The notes beneath the pieces are model-generated. The model ran no database searches and was not told the origin of the DNA. It saw only the letters and a program-made list of their open reading frames with translations. Positions 51,616-62,576 of a DNA stretch of 64,000 nt are shown piece after piece; position 1 is the stretch's first letter; every line of letters begins with the position of its first letter. Source of the stretch: Orientallactaga sibirica (taxonomy: Eukaryota > Chordata > Mammalia > Rodentia > Dipodidae); NCBI GenBank assembly GCA_036365145.1, contig JAEOAD010001800.1, forward strand, positions 186,001 through 250,000, read 5' to 3'. The translations under genes and the position numbers were made by a program.

Positions 51616-54600
51616 GAACATTGTACTGTGTGAAATAAGCTAATTCGGTTCTAGGAATCACTTGCTTTCCTACAAAGAAGGTTGAGTGCAGCAAGTTCAA
51701 ACTTTCCTAGTTTGTGTAATCTAACAAGATGTACAAGTTAGTAGATTCGCCCTCATTTCTAAAGTAGTTTCTTGAGAAAACAAACATCTTCATTGCCGAA
51801 CATTGTACTGTGTGAAATAAGCTAATTCGGTTCTAGGAATCACTTGCTTTCCTACAAAGAAGGTTGAGTGCAGCAAGTTCAAACTTTCCTAGTTTGTGTA
51901 ATCTAACAAGATGTACAAGTTAGTAGATTCGCCTCATTTCTAAAGTAGTTTCTTGAGAAAACAAACATCTTCATTGTTTAACATTGTACTGTGTGAAATA
52001 AGCTAATTTGGTTCTAGGAATCACTTGCTTTCCTACAAAGAAGGTTGAGTGCAGCAAGTTCAAACTTTCCTAGTTTGTGTAATCTAACAAGATGTACAAG
52101 TTAGTAGATTCGCCTCATTTCTAAAGTAGTATTTTGAGAAAACAAACATCTTCATTGCCGAACATTGTACTGTGTGAAATAAGCTAATTGGTTCTAGGAA
52201 TCACTTGCTTTCCTACAAAGAAGGTTGAGTGCAGCAAGTTCAAACTTTCCTAGTTTGTGTAATCTAACAAGATGTACAAGTTAGTAGATTCGCCTCATTT
52301 CTAAAGTAGTTTCTTGAGAAAACAAACATCTTCATTGCCTAACATTGTACTGTGTGAAATAAGCTAATCTGGTTCTAGGAATCACTTGCTTTCCTACAAA
52401 GAAGGTTGAGTGCAGCAAGTTCAAACTTTCCTAGTTTGTGTAATCTAACAAGATGTACAAGTTAGTAGATTCGCCTCATTTCTAAAGTAGTTTCTTGAGA
52501 AAACAAACATCTTCATTGCCGAACATTGTACTGTGTGAAATAAGCTAATTGGTTCTAGGAATCACTTGCTTTCCTACAAAGAAGGTTGAGTGCAGCAAGT
52601 TCAAACTTTCCTAGTTTGTGTAATCTAACAAGATGTACAAGTTAGTAGATTCGCCTCATTTCTAAAGTAGTTTCTGAGAAAACAAACATAACTAACATTG
52701 TACTGTGTGAAATAAGCTATTTCGGTTCTAGGAATCACTTGCTTTCCTACAAAGATGGTTGAGTGCAGCAAGTTCAAACTTTCCTTGTTAATGTAATCTA
52801 AAAAGATGTACAACTTAGTAGATTTGTCTCATTTCTAAAATAGTTTGTTTAGAAAACAAACATCTTCATTACCGAACACTGTACTGTGTGAAATAAGCTA
52901 GTTTGGTTCTAGTAATAACTTGCTTTCCTACAAAGAAGGTTGAGTGCAGCAAGTTCAAACTTTCCTAGTTTGTGTAATCTAACAAGATGCACAAGTTAGT
53001 GGATTCCGTCATTTCTGAAGTAGTTTCTTTAGAAAACAACATCTTCAGTACCCTAACATTGTACTGTGTTAAATAAATAAGGTTCCAGGAATCACTTGCT
53101 TTCTTCAAAGATGGTTGAGTTTAGCAAGTTCAAACTTTCCTTGTTAATGTAATCTAAAAAAGATGTCCAAGTTAGTAGATTCGCCTCATTTCTAAAGTAG
53201 TTTCTTTAGAAAAAAACCCTTCATTGCCAAACATTGCACTGTATGAAATAAGCTTATTCGGTTCTAGGAATCAGTTTACTTTCTACGAAGATGGTTGAGT
53301 TTAGCAAGTTCAAACTTTCCTTGTTAATGTAATCTAAAAAGATGTCCAATTTAGTAGATTTGCCTCATTGGTAAAGTAGTTTGTTGAGAAAACAAACATC
53401 TTCATTGCGGAATATTGTACTGTGTGTAAAAAGCTAATTGGGTTCCAGAATTCAGTTGCTTTCCTACAAAGACGGTTGAGTACAGAAAGTTCAAACTTTC
53501 CGTGTTAATGTAATCTAAAAAGATGCAAAACTTAGTAGATTGGCCTCATTTCTAAAGTAGTTTCTTTACTAAAGAAACATCTTCAGTACCGAACACTGTA
53601 TTGTGTGAAATAAGTTAATTCGCTTCTAGGAATCAGTTTAATTTCTACGAAGAAGGTTGAGTGCAGCAAGTTCAAACTTTCCTTGTTAATGTAATCTAAA
53701 AAGGTGCACAACTTAGTAGATTGGCCTCATTTCTAAAGTAGTTTGTTTAGAAAACAAACATCTTCATTACCGAACACTCTACTATGTGAAATGAGCTAGT
53801 TCGGTTCTAGGAATCACTTGCTTTCGTACGAAGAAGGTTGAGTGCAGCAAGTTCAAACTTTCCTAATTTGTGTAATCTAACAAGATGTACAAGTTAGTGG
53901 ATTCACGTCATTTCTAAAGTGGTTCTTTTAGAAAACAAACATCATCAGTACTGAACAGTGTCCTGTGTGAAATAAGTTAATTCTGTTCTAGGAATCTGTT
54001 TCCTTTCTACGAAGATGGTTGAGTGCAGCAAGTTCAAACTTTACTTGTTAATGTAATCTCAAAAGATGGCCAAGTTAGCAGATTTACCTCATTTGTAAAG
54101 TAGTTGGTTGAGAAAATTAACATCTTTATTGCCGAACCTTGTACTGTGTGAAATAAGCACATTCGGTTTTAGGAATCACTTGCTTTCCTACAAGGAAGGT
54201 TGAGTGCAGCAAGTTCAAACTTTCCTTGTTAATGTAATCGAAAAAGATGCACAACTTAGTAGATTGGCCTCATTTCTAAAGTAGTTTCTTTCGAAAAGAA
54301 ACATCTTCACTATCGAACACTGTACTATGTGAAATAAGCTAATTCGCTTCTAAAAATCAGTTTACTTTCTACGAAGATGGTTGAGTGCAGCAAGTTCAAA
54401 CTTTCCTTTTTAATGTAATCTCAAAAGATGGCCAAGTTAGAAGATTCGCCTCATTTGTAAAGTAGTTTGTTGAGAAAACAAACATCTTCATTGCCGAACA
54501 TTGTACTGTGTGAAAAAAGCTAATTCGGTTGTAGAATTCAGTTGCTTTCCTACAAAGACGGTTGAGTGCAGCAAGTTCAAACTTTCTTTGTTAATGTAAT

Positions 54601-56539
54601 CTAAAAAGATGCACAACTTAGTAGATTGGCCTCATTTCTAAAGTTGTTTCTTTAGAAAAGAAACATCTTCAGTACCGAACACTGTACTGTGTGAAATAAG
54701 TTAATTCGCTTCTAGGAATCAGTTTAATTTCTACGAAGAAGGTTGAGTGCAGCAAGTTCAAACTTTCCTAGTTTTGGTAATCTAACAAGATGTACAAGTT
54801 AGTTAATTCGCGTCATTTCTAAACTAGTTTCTTTAGAAAACAAACCTTCATTGCGAAACATTGAACTGTGTGAATTGAGCTAATTCGGTTCTAGGAATCA
54901 GTTTACTTTCTACGAAGATGGTTGAGTGCAGCAAGTTCAAACTTTCCTTGTTAATGTAATCTAAAAATATGTCCAAGTTAGTAGATTTGACTCATTTGTA
55001 AGGTAGTTTGTTCAGAAAACAAACATCTTCATTGCGGAATATTGTAGTGTGTGAAAAAAGTTAATTCGAATCTAGAAATCATTCGCTTTCCTAAAAGACG
55101 GTTGAGTGCAGCAATTTCAAACATTCCTTGTTAATATAATCTAAAAAGATGCACAACTTAGTGGATTCGCCTCATTTCTAAAGTAATTTCTTTAGAAAAG
55201 AAAAATCTTCAATATCGAACACTGTACTGTGTGAAATAAGTTAATTCGCTTCCAGGAATCAGTTTAATTTCTACGAAGATGGTTGAGTGCAGGAAGTTCA
55301 TACTTTCCTTCTTAATGTAATCTGCAAAGATGGCCAAGTTAGTAGATTAACCTCATTTGTAAAGTCGTTTGTTGAGAAAAGAAACATCTTCATTGCGGAA
55401 TATTGTACTGTGTGAAAAAAGCTAATTCGGATCTAGAATTTAGTTCTTTCCTACAAAGACGGTTGAGTGCAGCAAGGTCAAACATTCCTTGTTAATGTAT
55501 TCTAAAAAGGTGCACAACTTAGGGGATTCGCCTCATTTCTGAAGTAATTTCTTTAGAAAAGAAACATCTTCAGTACCGAACACTGTACTGTGTGAAATAA
55601 GGTAATTCGGTTCTAGGAAATCAGTTTAATTTCTACGAAGATGGTTGAGTGCAGCAAGTTCAAACTTTCCTTCTTAATGTAATCTAAAAAGATGGCCAAG
55701 TTAGTAGATTCGCCTCATTAGTAAAGTAGTTTGTTGAGAAAACAAACATCTTCATTGCCAAACATTGTACTGTGTGAAATAAGCTCATTCGGTTCTAGGA
55801 ATGAGTTGCTTTCCTACAAAGAAGGTTGAGTGCAGCAAGTTCAAACTTTCCTTGTTAATGTAATCTGAAAAGTTGCACAACTTAGTAGATGGGCCTCATT
55901 TCTAAAGTAGTTTGTTTAGAAAACAAACATCTTCATTACGAACACTATACTATGTGAAATGAGCTAGTTCGGTTCGAGGAATCACTGGCTTTCCTACGAA
56001 GAAGGTTGAGTGCAGCAAGTTGAAACTTTCCTCGTTTGTGTAATCTACCAAGATTTACAAGTTAGTGGATTCACGTCATTTCTAAAGTGGTTTCCTTATA
56101 AAAGAAACATCTTCAGTAGTGAACACCGTACTGTGTGAAATAAGTTAATTCGGTTCTAGGAATCAGTTTCCTTTCTACGAAGATGGTTGAGTGCAGCAAG
56201 TTCAAACTTTCCTTGTTAATGTAATCTAAAAAGATGACCAAGTTAGCAGAGTCACCTCATTTGTAAAGTAGTTTGTTGAGAAAATTAACATCTTTATTGC
56301 CGAACATTGTACTGTGTGAAATAAGCTCATTCGGTTCTAGGAATCACTTGCTTTCCTACAAAGAAGGTTGAGTGCAGCAAGTTCAAACGTTCCTTGTCAA
56401 TGTAATCTAAAAAGATGCACAACTTTGTAGATTGGCCTCATTTCTAAAGTAGTTTCTTTAGAAAAGAAGCATCTTCAGTACCGAACACTGTACTGTGTGA
56501 AGTAAGTTATTTTGCTTCTAGGAATCACTTTAATTTCTA

Positions 56540-58350
56540 CGAAGAAGGTTGAGTGCAGCAAGTTCAAACTTTCCTTGTTAATGTAATCTAAAAAGATGGC
56601 CAAGTTAGTAGATTCGCCTCATTTGTAAAGTAGTTTGTTGAGAAAACAAACATCTTCATTGCCAAACATTGTACTGTGTGAAATAAGCTCATTCGGTTCT
56701 AGGAATCAGTTGCTTTCCTACAAAGAAGGGTGAGTGCAGCCAGTTCAAACTTTCCTTGTTAATGTAATCTAAAAAGATGCACAACTTAGTAGATTGGCCT
56801 CATTTCTAAAGTAGTTTCTTTAGAAAAGAACCATCTTCAGTACCGTACACTGTACTGTGTGAAATAAGTTAATTAAGCTTCTAAGAATCAGGTTAATTTC
56901 TATGAAGAAGGTTGAGTGCAGCAAGTTCAAACTTTCCTTGTTAATGTAATCTAAAAAGACGGCCAAGTTAGAAGATTCGCCTCATTTGTAAAGTACTTTG
57001 TTGAGAAAACAAACATCTTCATTGCCGAACATTGTACTGTGTGAAATAAGCTCATTCGGTTCTGGGAATCAGTTGCTTTCCTACAAAGAAGGTTGAGTGC
57101 AGCAAGTTCAAGCTTTCCTTGTTAATGTAATCTAAAAAGATGCACAACTTAGTAGATTGGTATCATTTCTAAAGTAGTTTGTTTAGAAAACAAACATCTT
57201 CATTACCGAACACTGTACTATGTGAAATAAGCTAGTTCCCTTCTAGGAATCACTTGCTTTCCTACGAAGAAGGTTGAGTGCAGCAAGTTCAAACTTTCCT
57301 AGTTTGTGTAATCTAAGAAGATATACAAGTTAGTGCATTCGCCTCATTTCTAAAGTAGTTTCTTTAGAAAAGAAACATCTTCAGTACCGAACACTGTTCT
57401 GTGTGAAATAAGTGAATTCGCTTCTAGGAATCAGTTTAATTTCTACGAAGATGGTTGAGTGCAGCAAGTTCAAACTTTCCTTGTTAATGTAATCTAAAAA
57501 GATGGCCAAGTTAGTAGATTCGCCTCATTTGTAAAGTAGTTTGTTGAGAAAACAAACATCTTCATTGCCAAACATTGTACTGTGTGAAATAAGCTCATTC
57601 GGTTCTAGGAATCAGTTGCTTTCCTACAAAGAAGGGTGAGTGCAGCCAGTTCAAACTTTCCTTGTTAATGTAATCTAAAAAGATGCACAACTTAGTAGAT
57701 TGGCCTCATTTCTAAAGTAGTTTCTTTAGAAAAGAACCATCTTCAGTACCGTACACTGTACTGTGTGAAATAAGTTAATTCGCTTCTAAGAATCAGGTTA
57801 ATTTCTATGAAGAAGGTTGAGTGCAGCAAGTTCAAACTTTCCTTGTTAATGTAATCTAAAAAGACGGCCAAGTTAGAAGATTCGCCTCATTTGTAAAGTA
57901 CTTTGTTGAGAAAACAAACATCTTCATTGCCGAACATTGTACTGTGTGAAATAAGCTCATTCGGTTCTGGGAATCAGTTGCTTTCCTACAAAGAAGGTTG
58001 AGTGCAGCAAGTTCAAGCTTTCCTTGTTAATGTAATCTAAAAAGATGCACAACTTAGTAGATTGGTATCATTTCTAAAGTAGTTTGTTTAGAAAACAAAC
58101 ATCTTCATTACCGAACACTGTACTATGTGAAATAAGCTAGTTCCCTTCTAGGAATCACTTGCTTTCCTACGAAGAAGGTTGAGTGCAGCAAGTTCAAACT
58201 TTCCTAGTTTGTGTAATTAAGAAGATATACAAGTTAGTGCATTCGCCTCATTTCTAAAGTAGTTTCTTTAGAAAAGAAACATCTTCAGTACCGAACACTG
58301 TTCTGTGTGAAATAAGTGAATTCGCTTCTAGGAATCAGTTTAATTTCTAC
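56540..58350 (+). repeat. 906-bp (5-monomer) tandem duplication
   Basis: Two nearly identical copies occupy about 56,540-57,445 and 57,446-58,350. The rare variant 'gaaccatcttcagtaccgta' has its 'ccatcttcag' at 56831 and 57737, an offset of 906 bp. Both copies share 'gaagggtgagtgcagccag', 'aagacggccaag', 'ggttctgggaatcag', 'gattggtatcatttc' and 'agttcccttctagg'. Differences are few: 'ttaattaagcttc' versus 'ttaattcgcttc', and 'gtaatctaagaag' versus 'gtaattaagaag'. Similarity runs a little into a third unit, to about 58,500. Confidence 0.9.
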
Positions 58351-61300
58351 GAAGATGGTTGAGTGCAGCAAGTTCAAACTTTCCTTGTTAATGTAATCTA
58401 AAAAGATAGCCAAGTTAGTAGATTCGCCTCATTTGTAAAACAGTTTGTTGAGAAAACAAACATCTTCATTGCCAAACATTGTACTGTGTGAAATAAGCTC
58501 ATTCGGTTCTAGGAATCAGTTGCTTTCCTATAAAGAAGGTTGAGTGCAGCAAGTTCAAACTTTCCTTGTTAATGTAATCTGAAAAGATGCACTACTTAGT
58601 ACATGGGCCTCATTTCTAAAGTAGTTTCTTTAGAAAACAAACATCTTCATTTCCGAAAACTGTACTATGTGAAATGAGCTAGTTTGATTCTAGGAATCAC
58701 TTGCTTTCCTACGAAGAAGGTTGAGTGCAGCAAGTTCAAACTTTCCTAGTTTGTGTAATCTAACAATATGTACAAGATAGTGGTTTCGAGTCGTTTCTAA
58801 AGTGGTTTCTTTAGAAAACAAACATCTTCAGTACTGAGCACTGGACTGTGTGAAATAAGTTAATTCGGTTCTAGGAATCATTTTCCATTCTACAAAGATG
58901 GTTGAGTGCAGCAACTTCAAACTTTCCTTGTTAATGTAATCTAAAAAGATGGGCAAGTTAGCAGATTCACCTCATTTGTAAGGTAGTTTGTTGAGAAAAC
59001 TAACATCTTTATTGCCGAGCAATGTACTGTGTGAAATAAGCTCATTCGATTCTAGCAATCACTTGCTTTCCTACAAAGAAGGTTGAGTGCAGCAAGATCA
59101 AACTCTCCTTGTTAATGTAATCTAAAAAGATGGACAACTTAATAGATTGGCCTCATGTCTAAAGTAGTTTCTTTAGAAAAGAAACATCTTCACTACCGAA
59201 CACTGTACTGAGTGAAATGAGTTAATTCGCATCCAGGAATCATATAGATTTCTACAAAGATGGTTGAGTGCAGCAAGTTCAAACTTTCCTAGTTTGTGTA
59301 ATCTAAAAAGATGTACAAGTTAGTGGATTCTCGTCATTTCTAAATTAGTTTCTTTAGAAAACAAACATCTTCAGTACCGAACAGTGTACTGTGTGAAATA
59401 AGTTAATTCGGTTCTAGGAATCAGTTTCCTTTCTACGAAGATGGTTGAGTTTAGCAAGTTCAAACTTTCCTTGTTAATGTAATCTAAAAAGATGTCCAAG
59501 TTAGTAGATTCGCCTCATTTCTACAGTAGTTTCTTTAGAAAACCAACCTAAATTGCCAAACTTTGTACTGTGTGAAATGAGCTAATTCGGTTCTAGGAAT
59601 CAGTTTACTTTCTACGAAGATGGTTGAGTTTAGCAAGTTCAAACTTTCCTTGTGAATGTGCTCTAAAAAGATGTCCAAGTTAGTAGATTTGCCTCATTGG
59701 TAAAGTAGTTTGTTGAGAAAACAAACATCTTCATTGCCAAACATTGTACTGTGTGAAAAAAGCTTATTTAGTTCTAGAATTCAGTTGCTTTCCTACAAAG
59801 AAGGTTGAGTGCAGCCAGTTCAAACTTTCCTTGTTAATGTAATCTAAAAAGATGCACAACGTAGTAGATTGGCCTCATTTTTCAGTAGTTTAATTAGAAA
59901 AGAAACATCTTCAGTACCAAACACTGTACTGTGTGAAATAAGTTAATTCTCATCGAGGAATCAGTTTAATTTCTACGAAGAAGGTTGAGTGCAGGAAGTT
60001 CAAACTTTCCTTGTTAATATAATCTAAAAAGATGGCCAAGTTAGAAGATTCGCCTGATTTGAAAAGTCCTTTGTTGAGAAAACAAACATCTTCATTGCCG
60101 AACATTGTACTGTGTGAAATAAGCTCATTCGGTTCTAGGAATCAGTTGCTTTCCTACAAAGAAGGTTGAGTGCAGCAAGTTCAAACTTTCCTTGTTAATG
60201 TAATCTAAAAAATGGCCAAGTTAGTAGATTCGCCTCATTTGTAAAGTACTTTGTTGAGAAAACAAACATCTTCATTGCCGAACATTGTACTGTATGAAAT
60301 AAGCTCATTCGGTTCTAGGAATCAGTTGCTTTCCTACAAAGAAGGTTGAGTGCAGCAAGTTCAAACTCTCCTTGTTAATGTAATCTGAAAAGTTGCACAA
60401 CTTAGTAGATTGGCCTCATTTCTAAAGTAGTTTGTTTAGAAAACAAACATCTTCATTAACGAACACTATAGTATGTGAAATGAGCTAGTTCGGTTCTAGG
60501 AATCACTTGCTTTCCTACGAAGGAGGTTGAGTGCAGCAAGTTCAAACTTTCCTAGTTTGCGTAATCTAACAAGATGTACAAGTTAGTGGATTCACGTCAT
60601 TTCTAAATTAGATTCTTTAGAAAACAAACATCTTCAGTACCGAACACTGTACTGTGTGAAATAAGTTAATTCGGTTCTAGGAATCATTTTCCTTTCTACG
60701 AAGATGGTTGAGTTTAGCAAGTTCAAACTTTCCTTGTTAATGTAATCTAAAAAGATGCACAACGTAGTAGATTGGCCTCATTTCTAAAGTAGTTTATTTA
60801 GAAAGGAAACATCTTCAGTACTTAACACTGTACTGTGTGAAATAAGTTAATTCGCTTCTAGGAATCAGTTTAATTTCTACGAAGAAGGTTGAGTGCAGCA
60901 TGTTCAAACTTTCCTAGTTTGTGTAATCTAAAAAGATGTACAAGTTAGTGCATTCGCCTCATTTCTAAAGTACTTTCTTTAGAAAGGAAACATCGTCAGT
61001 ACCGAACACTGAACTGTGTGTAATAACGTAATTTGGTTCTAGGATTCAGTTTAATTTCTACGAAGATGGTTGAGTATAGCAAGTTCAAACTTTCCTTGTT
61101 AATGTAATGTAAAAAGATGCACAACTTAGTAGATTGGCCTCATTTCTAACGTAGTTTGTTTACAAAACAAACATCTTCATTACCGAACATTATACTATGT
61201 GAAATTAGCCAGTTCGGTTCTAGGAATCACTTGCTTTCCTACGAAGAAGGTTGATTGCAGCAAGTTCAAACTTTCCTAGTTTGTGTAATCTAACAAGATG

Positions 61301-61362
61301 TACAAGTTAGTGGATTCACGTTGTTTCTAAAGTGGTTTCTTTAGAAAACAAACATCTTCAGT

Positions 61363-61368
61363 ACCGAA
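61363..61368 (+). repeat. Target-site duplication, left (ACCGAA)
   Basis: ACCGAA directly precedes the TG terminus of the LTR element and recurs directly after its CA terminus at 63148-63153. The uninterrupted satellite reads 'agtaccgaacactgtactg', so the six bases were duplicated on integration. Six bp is the duplication size typical of betaretrovirus-like (ERVK/IAP) integrases. Confidence 0.93.
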
Positions 61369-61470
61369 TGTAGAGAGCTGCGAGGTGCTGCGCCTTAAAG
61401 ATGGCGCTGGCTTCTGCCTTCCGCCTTCCTGATGGCGAGTGCTCTCCTGGATAAACAAGTCCTTATTTGG
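61369..61470 (+). mobile_element. 5' LTR fragment (first 102 bp of U3)
   Basis: It matches the first 102 bp of the 3' LTR (62577-62678) with 6 mismatches counted by eye, or about 6%. It stops at 'ccttatttgg', after which the 3' LTR continues 'cttgggccgtg' but this copy goes to unrelated sequence. The motif AAGATGGCGC (61398-61407) resembles a YY1 site as found in many rodent LTRs. The promoter end, R, U5 and the primer-binding site are lost. Confidence 0.88.
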
Positions 61471-61490
61471 AGGGTAATCCCGGGAAAAGA

Positions 61491-61613
61491 GCCGGGCATG
61501 GTGGCACATGCCTTTCATCCCAGCACATGGGAGGCAGAGCAGGACTGCCACAAGTTGAAAGCCAGCCTGGTCTACATAGTGAGTTCCAGGGCAGCCAGGA
61601 CTACACAATGAGA
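61491..61613 (+). mobile_element. B1-like SINE (7SL-derived), diverged
   Basis: It begins 'gccgggcatggtggcacatg', followed by 'cctttcatcccagcac', 'gggaggcagagcagg', 'cagcctggtctacatagtg' and 'agttccagggcagccagg'. This is the B1/Alu-type order, including the A-box-like start and the B-box region. It lacks the usual end and A-rich tail and is interrupted after 'actacacaatgagaa'. B1 is restricted to rodents, so this is the best taxonomic clue in the window. The 20 bp to its left (61471-61490) cannot be assigned, and I see no clear target duplication for the SINE. Confidence 0.85.
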
Positions 61614-61956
61614 AGAACTTGGATTATGGGGACGTATGAACATCATTGTAATTGATAAAAAATATGGGGACCTTTAAATTTGCATGAATGCATTACATTT
61701 TACATCATATATGGTTATCAGTTTACGGGGGCCAGGGACAAAATGTGGTGGTTTGATTCAGGTGTCCCCCATAAACTTCAAGTGTTCTAAATGCTAGGTT
61801 GCCAGCTGATGGCAATTTGGGAATTAACACCTCCTGGAGGCAGTGTATGTTCCCAGCTCATGGCAATTTGGGAAATCACACCTCCTGGAGGCAGTATGTT
61901 GGGGGTGGGCTTATGGGTATTATAACCAGCTTCCCCTTGCCAGTGTTTTGACCAAT
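61614..61956 (+). mobile_element. Interspersed repeat, possibly a LINE 3' end, with a 51-bp internal duplication
   Basis: The stretch 'atatggttatcagtttacgg' ... 'ggtggtttgattcaggtgtc' ... 'cccataaacttcaagtgttc' resembles an abundant rodent repeat (L1 3' UTR-like or an associated SINE) that I recall from jerboa transcripts. That match is from memory only. A 51-bp tandem duplication is visible: 'gccagctgatggcaatttgg' at 61801 and 'cccagctcatggcaatttgg' at 61852, both ending near 'cacctcctggaggcagt'. The first 90 bp or so, to about 61,700, may be a separate piece. The right end of the repeat is uncertain. Confidence 0.5.
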
Positions 61957-62284
61957 GCTAACATCGCAGCTGCCGTGGCTCAGTTAACTAAAAATATATA
62001 AATTATACTAGGGCTGCAAATTTATCCAGATTTTTGTCTAGTTTTCTATTACAGAATTGGTCGCTTGAATTTGAAGATACCTTAAAAGAACTGAGACTGG
62101 CAGTAGTTAATGTGAATTCTGCCCACATGGACCTCTCCTTTGCCTCTGGATTGTCATCTTGGCTGATCTCCGCTATGAATCATCTGAAGGAATGGGCGGG
62201 TTTGGGTGCTCTTTAGCAGGCCTTCTGTTACTGGTCTCTCTGGTTTGCTTGTGGTGTCTGTGTAAAATCAGGGTCACGCAATGA
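61957..62284 (+). pseudogene. Decayed envelope (transmembrane subunit) 3' end
   Basis: This is an inferred remnant of a retroviral env C-terminal region. One frame is open from 62034 to a stop at 62216 and includes an N-S-A-H-M-D-L-S-F stretch. The frame shifts near its end. In the other frame, from 62219, codons read a leucine/valine-rich, cysteine- and tryptophan-containing hydrophobic run ending with lysine-isoleucine-arginine and a stop at 62282-62284. That pattern fits a membrane anchor with a short cytoplasmic end. Earlier, an alanine-rich run at 61957-61998 ends at a stop. Its position, about 280 bp before the polypurine tract and 3' LTR, is right for env. No complete protein is encoded. 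The assignment rests on position and pattern, not on a database match. Confidence 0.5.
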
Positions 62285-62564
62285 CGGGATGCAGCTATGA
62301 TCATTCAAGCCTTTACTGCCATAGAGGCTGCACAGTCCCCCTAAGTCTGGCTGGCTACAACTAAAGTTAATCTTCTTTCTGCTCAGATTGTGAGGCTAAG
62401 CACTGCACTCTGGGTTAGCCCTAAAACTCCAGAGAAGAGCATGTTTGATTGCATGCAGGTTGATGCCCCAGATCCTGCCTCTGAGAAAAAGGCATCAGGG
62501 TTGCAAAAATACGTATCATCAGAGATCAGACCTCTACTATTACCTGTGGCTTGTTTTAAAACAT
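62285..62564 (+). other. Retroviral 3' region between env remnant and polypurine tract
   Basis: This is 280 bp of unique, mostly non-coding sequence between the last env-like stop and the polypurine tract. A reverse-strand open frame (62383-62640) crosses into the LTR and looks fortuitous. It could hold the end of an older env cytoplasmic tail or untranslated leader. I recognise nothing specific. Confidence 0.5.
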
Positions 62565-62576
62565 AAAAGGGGGAAC
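62565..62576 (+). promoter_or_regulatory. Polypurine tract (plus-strand primer site)
   Basis: AAAAGGGGGAAC abuts the TG that opens the 3' LTR at 62577. Retroviruses start plus-strand DNA synthesis from such a purine run next to the 3' LTR. It confirms the element's + orientation and its LTR boundary. Confidence 0.85.

Larger units (their letters stand above)
38881..52690 (+). repeat. Homogeneous satellite core (~76 near-identical 180/181-bp monomers)
   Basis: Monomer after monomer has the same sequence: 'aagctaattcggttctagg', 'aatcacttgctttcctac', 'aaagaaggttgagtgcagc', 'aagttcaaactttcctag', 'tttgtgtaatctaacaag', 'atgtacaagttagtagattc', 'gcctcatttctaaagtag', 'tttcttgagaaaacaaac' and 'atcttcattgccgaacattg'. 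Differences are rare and cluster at two sites: after 'cttcattg' (gccgaac, gcgaac, gcctaac or gctgaac) and at 'ctaattcggttc' (also ctaattggttc or ctaattgttc). Loss of one c at the first site gives the 180-bp form. I see no regular higher-order period in the variants. The candidate interpretation is the recently homogenised core of a centromeric array. The alternative is collapsed or filled consensus. No gene or transposon is present. Confidence 0.9.
52691..61368 (+). repeat. Satellite family II array, right flank of core
   Basis: About 48 monomers return to family II types after a short mixed zone at 52.69-53.1 kb, which includes a monomer reading 'acaaacataactaacattg' with lost bases. The monomers at 53.11-53.55 kb resemble those at 32.0-32.45 kb: 'aagcttattcggttctagg' at 53250, 'tgtgtgtaaaaagctaatt' and 'cagaaagttcaaac'. 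The array is therefore flanked on both sides by related material. The type a, b and c alternation continues up to the retroviral insertion, which interrupts a type c monomer after 'cttcagtaccgaa'. Confidence 0.92.

Noticed and set aside
38881..52690. CRISPR array.
   Set aside because: Repeats are contiguous 180/181-bp monomers without unique spacers, in a sequence with rodent SINE and retroviral elements.
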